NCBI GenBank assembly: GCA_019912505.1
Contig: JAIOIM010000707.1
Coordinates: forward strand, 1-7,145
Length of the DNA: 7,145 nucleotides
Source of the DNA: Ignavibacteriaceae bacterium
GTDB lineage: Bacteria; Bacteroidota; Ignavibacteria; Ignavibacteriales; Ignavibacteriaceae
Reading direction: 5' to 3'
Positions 5,876-7,145 of the stretch are shown here, in pieces (position 1 is the stretch's first letter; every line of letters begins with the position of its first letter). The notes under the pieces are model-generated. The model was not told where the DNA came from. It searched no databases and saw only the letters and a program-made list of their open reading frames with translations. A program made the position numbers and the translations under genes.

Positions 5876-6823
5876 ATGGAACAGAAGAAAAATTTAATAA
5901 CCTTTCTTTTTCTATTCTTTATAGTTGTAACTATCATTTTAATAACCGGGTGTCAGAACTCACCGGTTGAACCTCAATCTTCCGATACAACAACCGATAA
6001 GCAGGCAATGGAAGGGATGATAGATCAGGATTCGTCTATTGCATCGTTTGAACCGAACTATAATGAAGAAGATGTAATGGGATTTCTCGGCAAAACATCA
6101 ACCGCTATTTACCCGATAAAAATAGGTAACCGAGTGCGGCTTGTAAACCGAACCATCAATATTGATGTACTTGGCGACAGCGCTTATGGAACAATAACAC
6201 GAACCTATGAAGGCGTTTTGTTAATTGCGGCTGCTTACGATACCGCCGCAACTACACCTGATACACTAATAAAAAAATTATTTACTTCTGTTGTTACGCA
6301 GAATGTAATTTTTAAAAGAGTAGCAAATACAAGCTCGCCGCTACGCAACTGGAAACTTGCAGCTATTTCGCTGCCCGAAGGTGGAACGGCAAGCCCGAAC
6401 ATCGACTTAACAAAAGTTACAATGTTTCTTCCGAGCGGCGATACATTGATGATTACATCACCAAATGATTATTATCTTTCGAGAAACATAGCAAGATGGA
6501 GACAAATTCCTGTAATAAACCGTAACCAGCCTGTAACTATTCAGGTTGAACTGTTCAGCAGTTATGAGGAAGATGATTTTGTTACGCTTACCTACGGCGC
6601 CGATCAAAAAGGAATGAACCGAGCAAAAAGAAAATTTGAATTAGTTTCTTCCACTCCTTCCGGAAACGGTTTTGCGAAAATTTATCAACAGATATTTACA
6701 ACTCATCAGTTTCCCGGATTTTTCCATGCTGTAATAAATGCATACCCAAGGCAGGTTATTTTTGATGACGCAGCGCCGGTTGAAAATGAGATGTGGGGAA
6801 TTCCTTACGCCGTTAAAAGATAA
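5868..6823 (+). CDS. Lipoprotein of unknown function
   Basis: The coding part is best read from the ATG at 5876 (315 residues); the entry begins at 5868 only to include the leader next to it. The ATG is preferred because aaagga-like bases (aaaaggaaag) lie just upstream and a normal signal peptide begins there: MEQKKN, a long hydrophobic stretch, then I-T-G-C with C26 as the lipidated cysteine. The alternative TTG at 5831 would add 15 polar residues before it (330 in total). After the cysteine come a Ser/Thr/Gln/Asp-rich linker (about 27-50) and a domain rich in alternating hydrophobic residues, typical of beta structure, with segments such as NRVRLVNRTINIDVLGD and TYEGVLLIAA. I recognise no catalytic motif or named family. 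It is probably surface- or periplasm-facing and anchored in a membrane. A strong terminator follows, so it is likely the last or only gene of its transcript. Confidence 0.85.
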
Positions 6824-6833
6824 AATTTTGTAA

Positions 6834-6866
6834 AAAGCAGCGCAGATGTATTATCTGTGCTGCTTT
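6834..6866 (+). terminator. Strong intrinsic terminator after the unknown lipoprotein gene
   Basis: A 14-bp stem (6834-6847 with 6853-6866, one G-U wobble) closes on a 5-base loop gtatt. It contains the GC-rich core gcagcgcag, and its right arm ends in ttt followed by atttta. It starts 10 bases past the stop codon. Confidence 0.85.
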
Positions 6867-6874
6867 ATTTTAAA

Positions 6875-6903
6875 TTGACTAATATGTAAATCGATTGTAT
6901 TTT
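6875..6903 (+). promoter_or_regulatory. Possible promoter of the right-edge lipoprotein gene
   Basis: ttgact (6875-6880) and tatttt (6898-6903, continuing into g) are 17 bases apart. The second box also resembles the Bacteroidota TAnnTTTG element. It follows directly on the terminator of the previous gene. The first ATG is only four bases past the -10 box, so transcription from here would give an almost leaderless message; this makes the call tentative. Confidence 0.3.
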
Positions 6904-6907
6904 GAAA

Positions 6908-7145
6908 ATGATGAAAATATTTATATTTACAACAGCTTTGGTAATTACGTTACTATTCGTTGCGGGCTGCAATAAACCAGCGCCAACCGAACTTATAGTT
7001 GATGAAAATTATGACGACCCGCTGCAGGTTGAAGTTCTGGCAAAAGATACTCTCGATGAGTATTATTCATCGGGCTACGACACTACCGGCGTGGTTGAAA
7101 ATATTCACCGGTTTTCAAATGTAGTTATTGCAAGCGGTGTAAAAG
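6908..7145 (+). CDS. Lipoprotein of unknown function, 5' part only
   Basis: An open frame starts at ATG 6908 (a second ATG follows at once at 6911) and is uninterrupted to the window edge, 79 codons. The N-terminus MMKIFIFTTALVITLLF followed by V-A-G-C is a textbook lipoprotein signal with C21 as the lipidated residue. The visible mature part is acidic and Tyr/Asp-rich (DENYDD, DEYYSSGYD), with no recognised domain. It is separated from the preceding lipoprotein gene by a strong terminator, so it is a new transcription unit. I see no clear similarity between the two mature sequences. The function cannot be told from the fragment. Confidence 0.8.
   Translation, partial: MMKIFIFTTALVITLLFVAGCNKPAPTELIVDENYDDPLQVEVLAKDTLDEYYSSGYDTTGVVENIHRFSNVVIASGVK

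Overview
The window looks like chromosomal DNA from an AT-rich, Gram-negative member of the Bacteroidota/Ignavibacteriota side of bacteria. This rests on the character of the genes: a membrane-helix AraC-type regulator of Bacteroidota style, three lipoproteins with lipobox signals, few Shine-Dalgarno sequences, and intergenic 'ccgaacga...tgag' repeats. No rRNA or marker gene fixes the taxon, so this is inference. There is no tRNA, rRNA, CRISPR array, transposase or phage gene.

Layout. At 1-347 (minus) lies the N-terminal part of a probable membrane-anchored AraC-family regulator. It leaves the window on the left and is broken by two apparent one-base deletions. Positions 348-733 have no gene but are dense in repeats and hairpins. 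At 734-2800 (minus) is a complete CLC chloride channel/transporter with a cytosolic CBS pair and a TrkA_C-like tail. A 454-base gap (2801-3254) follows. It can fold into a closed multi-hairpin element with mutually exclusive helices (3036-3164) just ahead of the next gene. At 3255-3896 (plus) is a free-standing cobalamin-binding protein carrying the Wx9EH cap motif of CarH/LitR/AerR-type light sensors but no DNA-binding domain. At 3985-5058 (plus) is a lipoprotein with a trypsin-like serine protease fold and a readable His/Asp/Ser triad. A clear terminator (5058-5082) separates it from the convergent mscL at 5107-5568 (minus), whose product carries an extra C-terminal four-cysteine zinc ribbon. 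At 5876-6823 (plus) is a lipoprotein of unknown function with a strong terminator behind it. At 6908 a further lipoprotein gene begins and runs off the right edge.

How the genes relate. They look like separate transcription units, not one operon: orientations alternate, and terminator-like hairpins sit between several of them. Two genes (the CLC protein and MscL) concern ion and osmotic homeostasis, and the lipoproteins concern the cell envelope. The cobalamin protein is the only obvious sensor. The points most worth following are that protein with the structured RNA candidate in front of it, the zinc-ribbon MscL, the CLC protein lacking the internal proton glutamate, and the repeat cluster beside the broken regulator.
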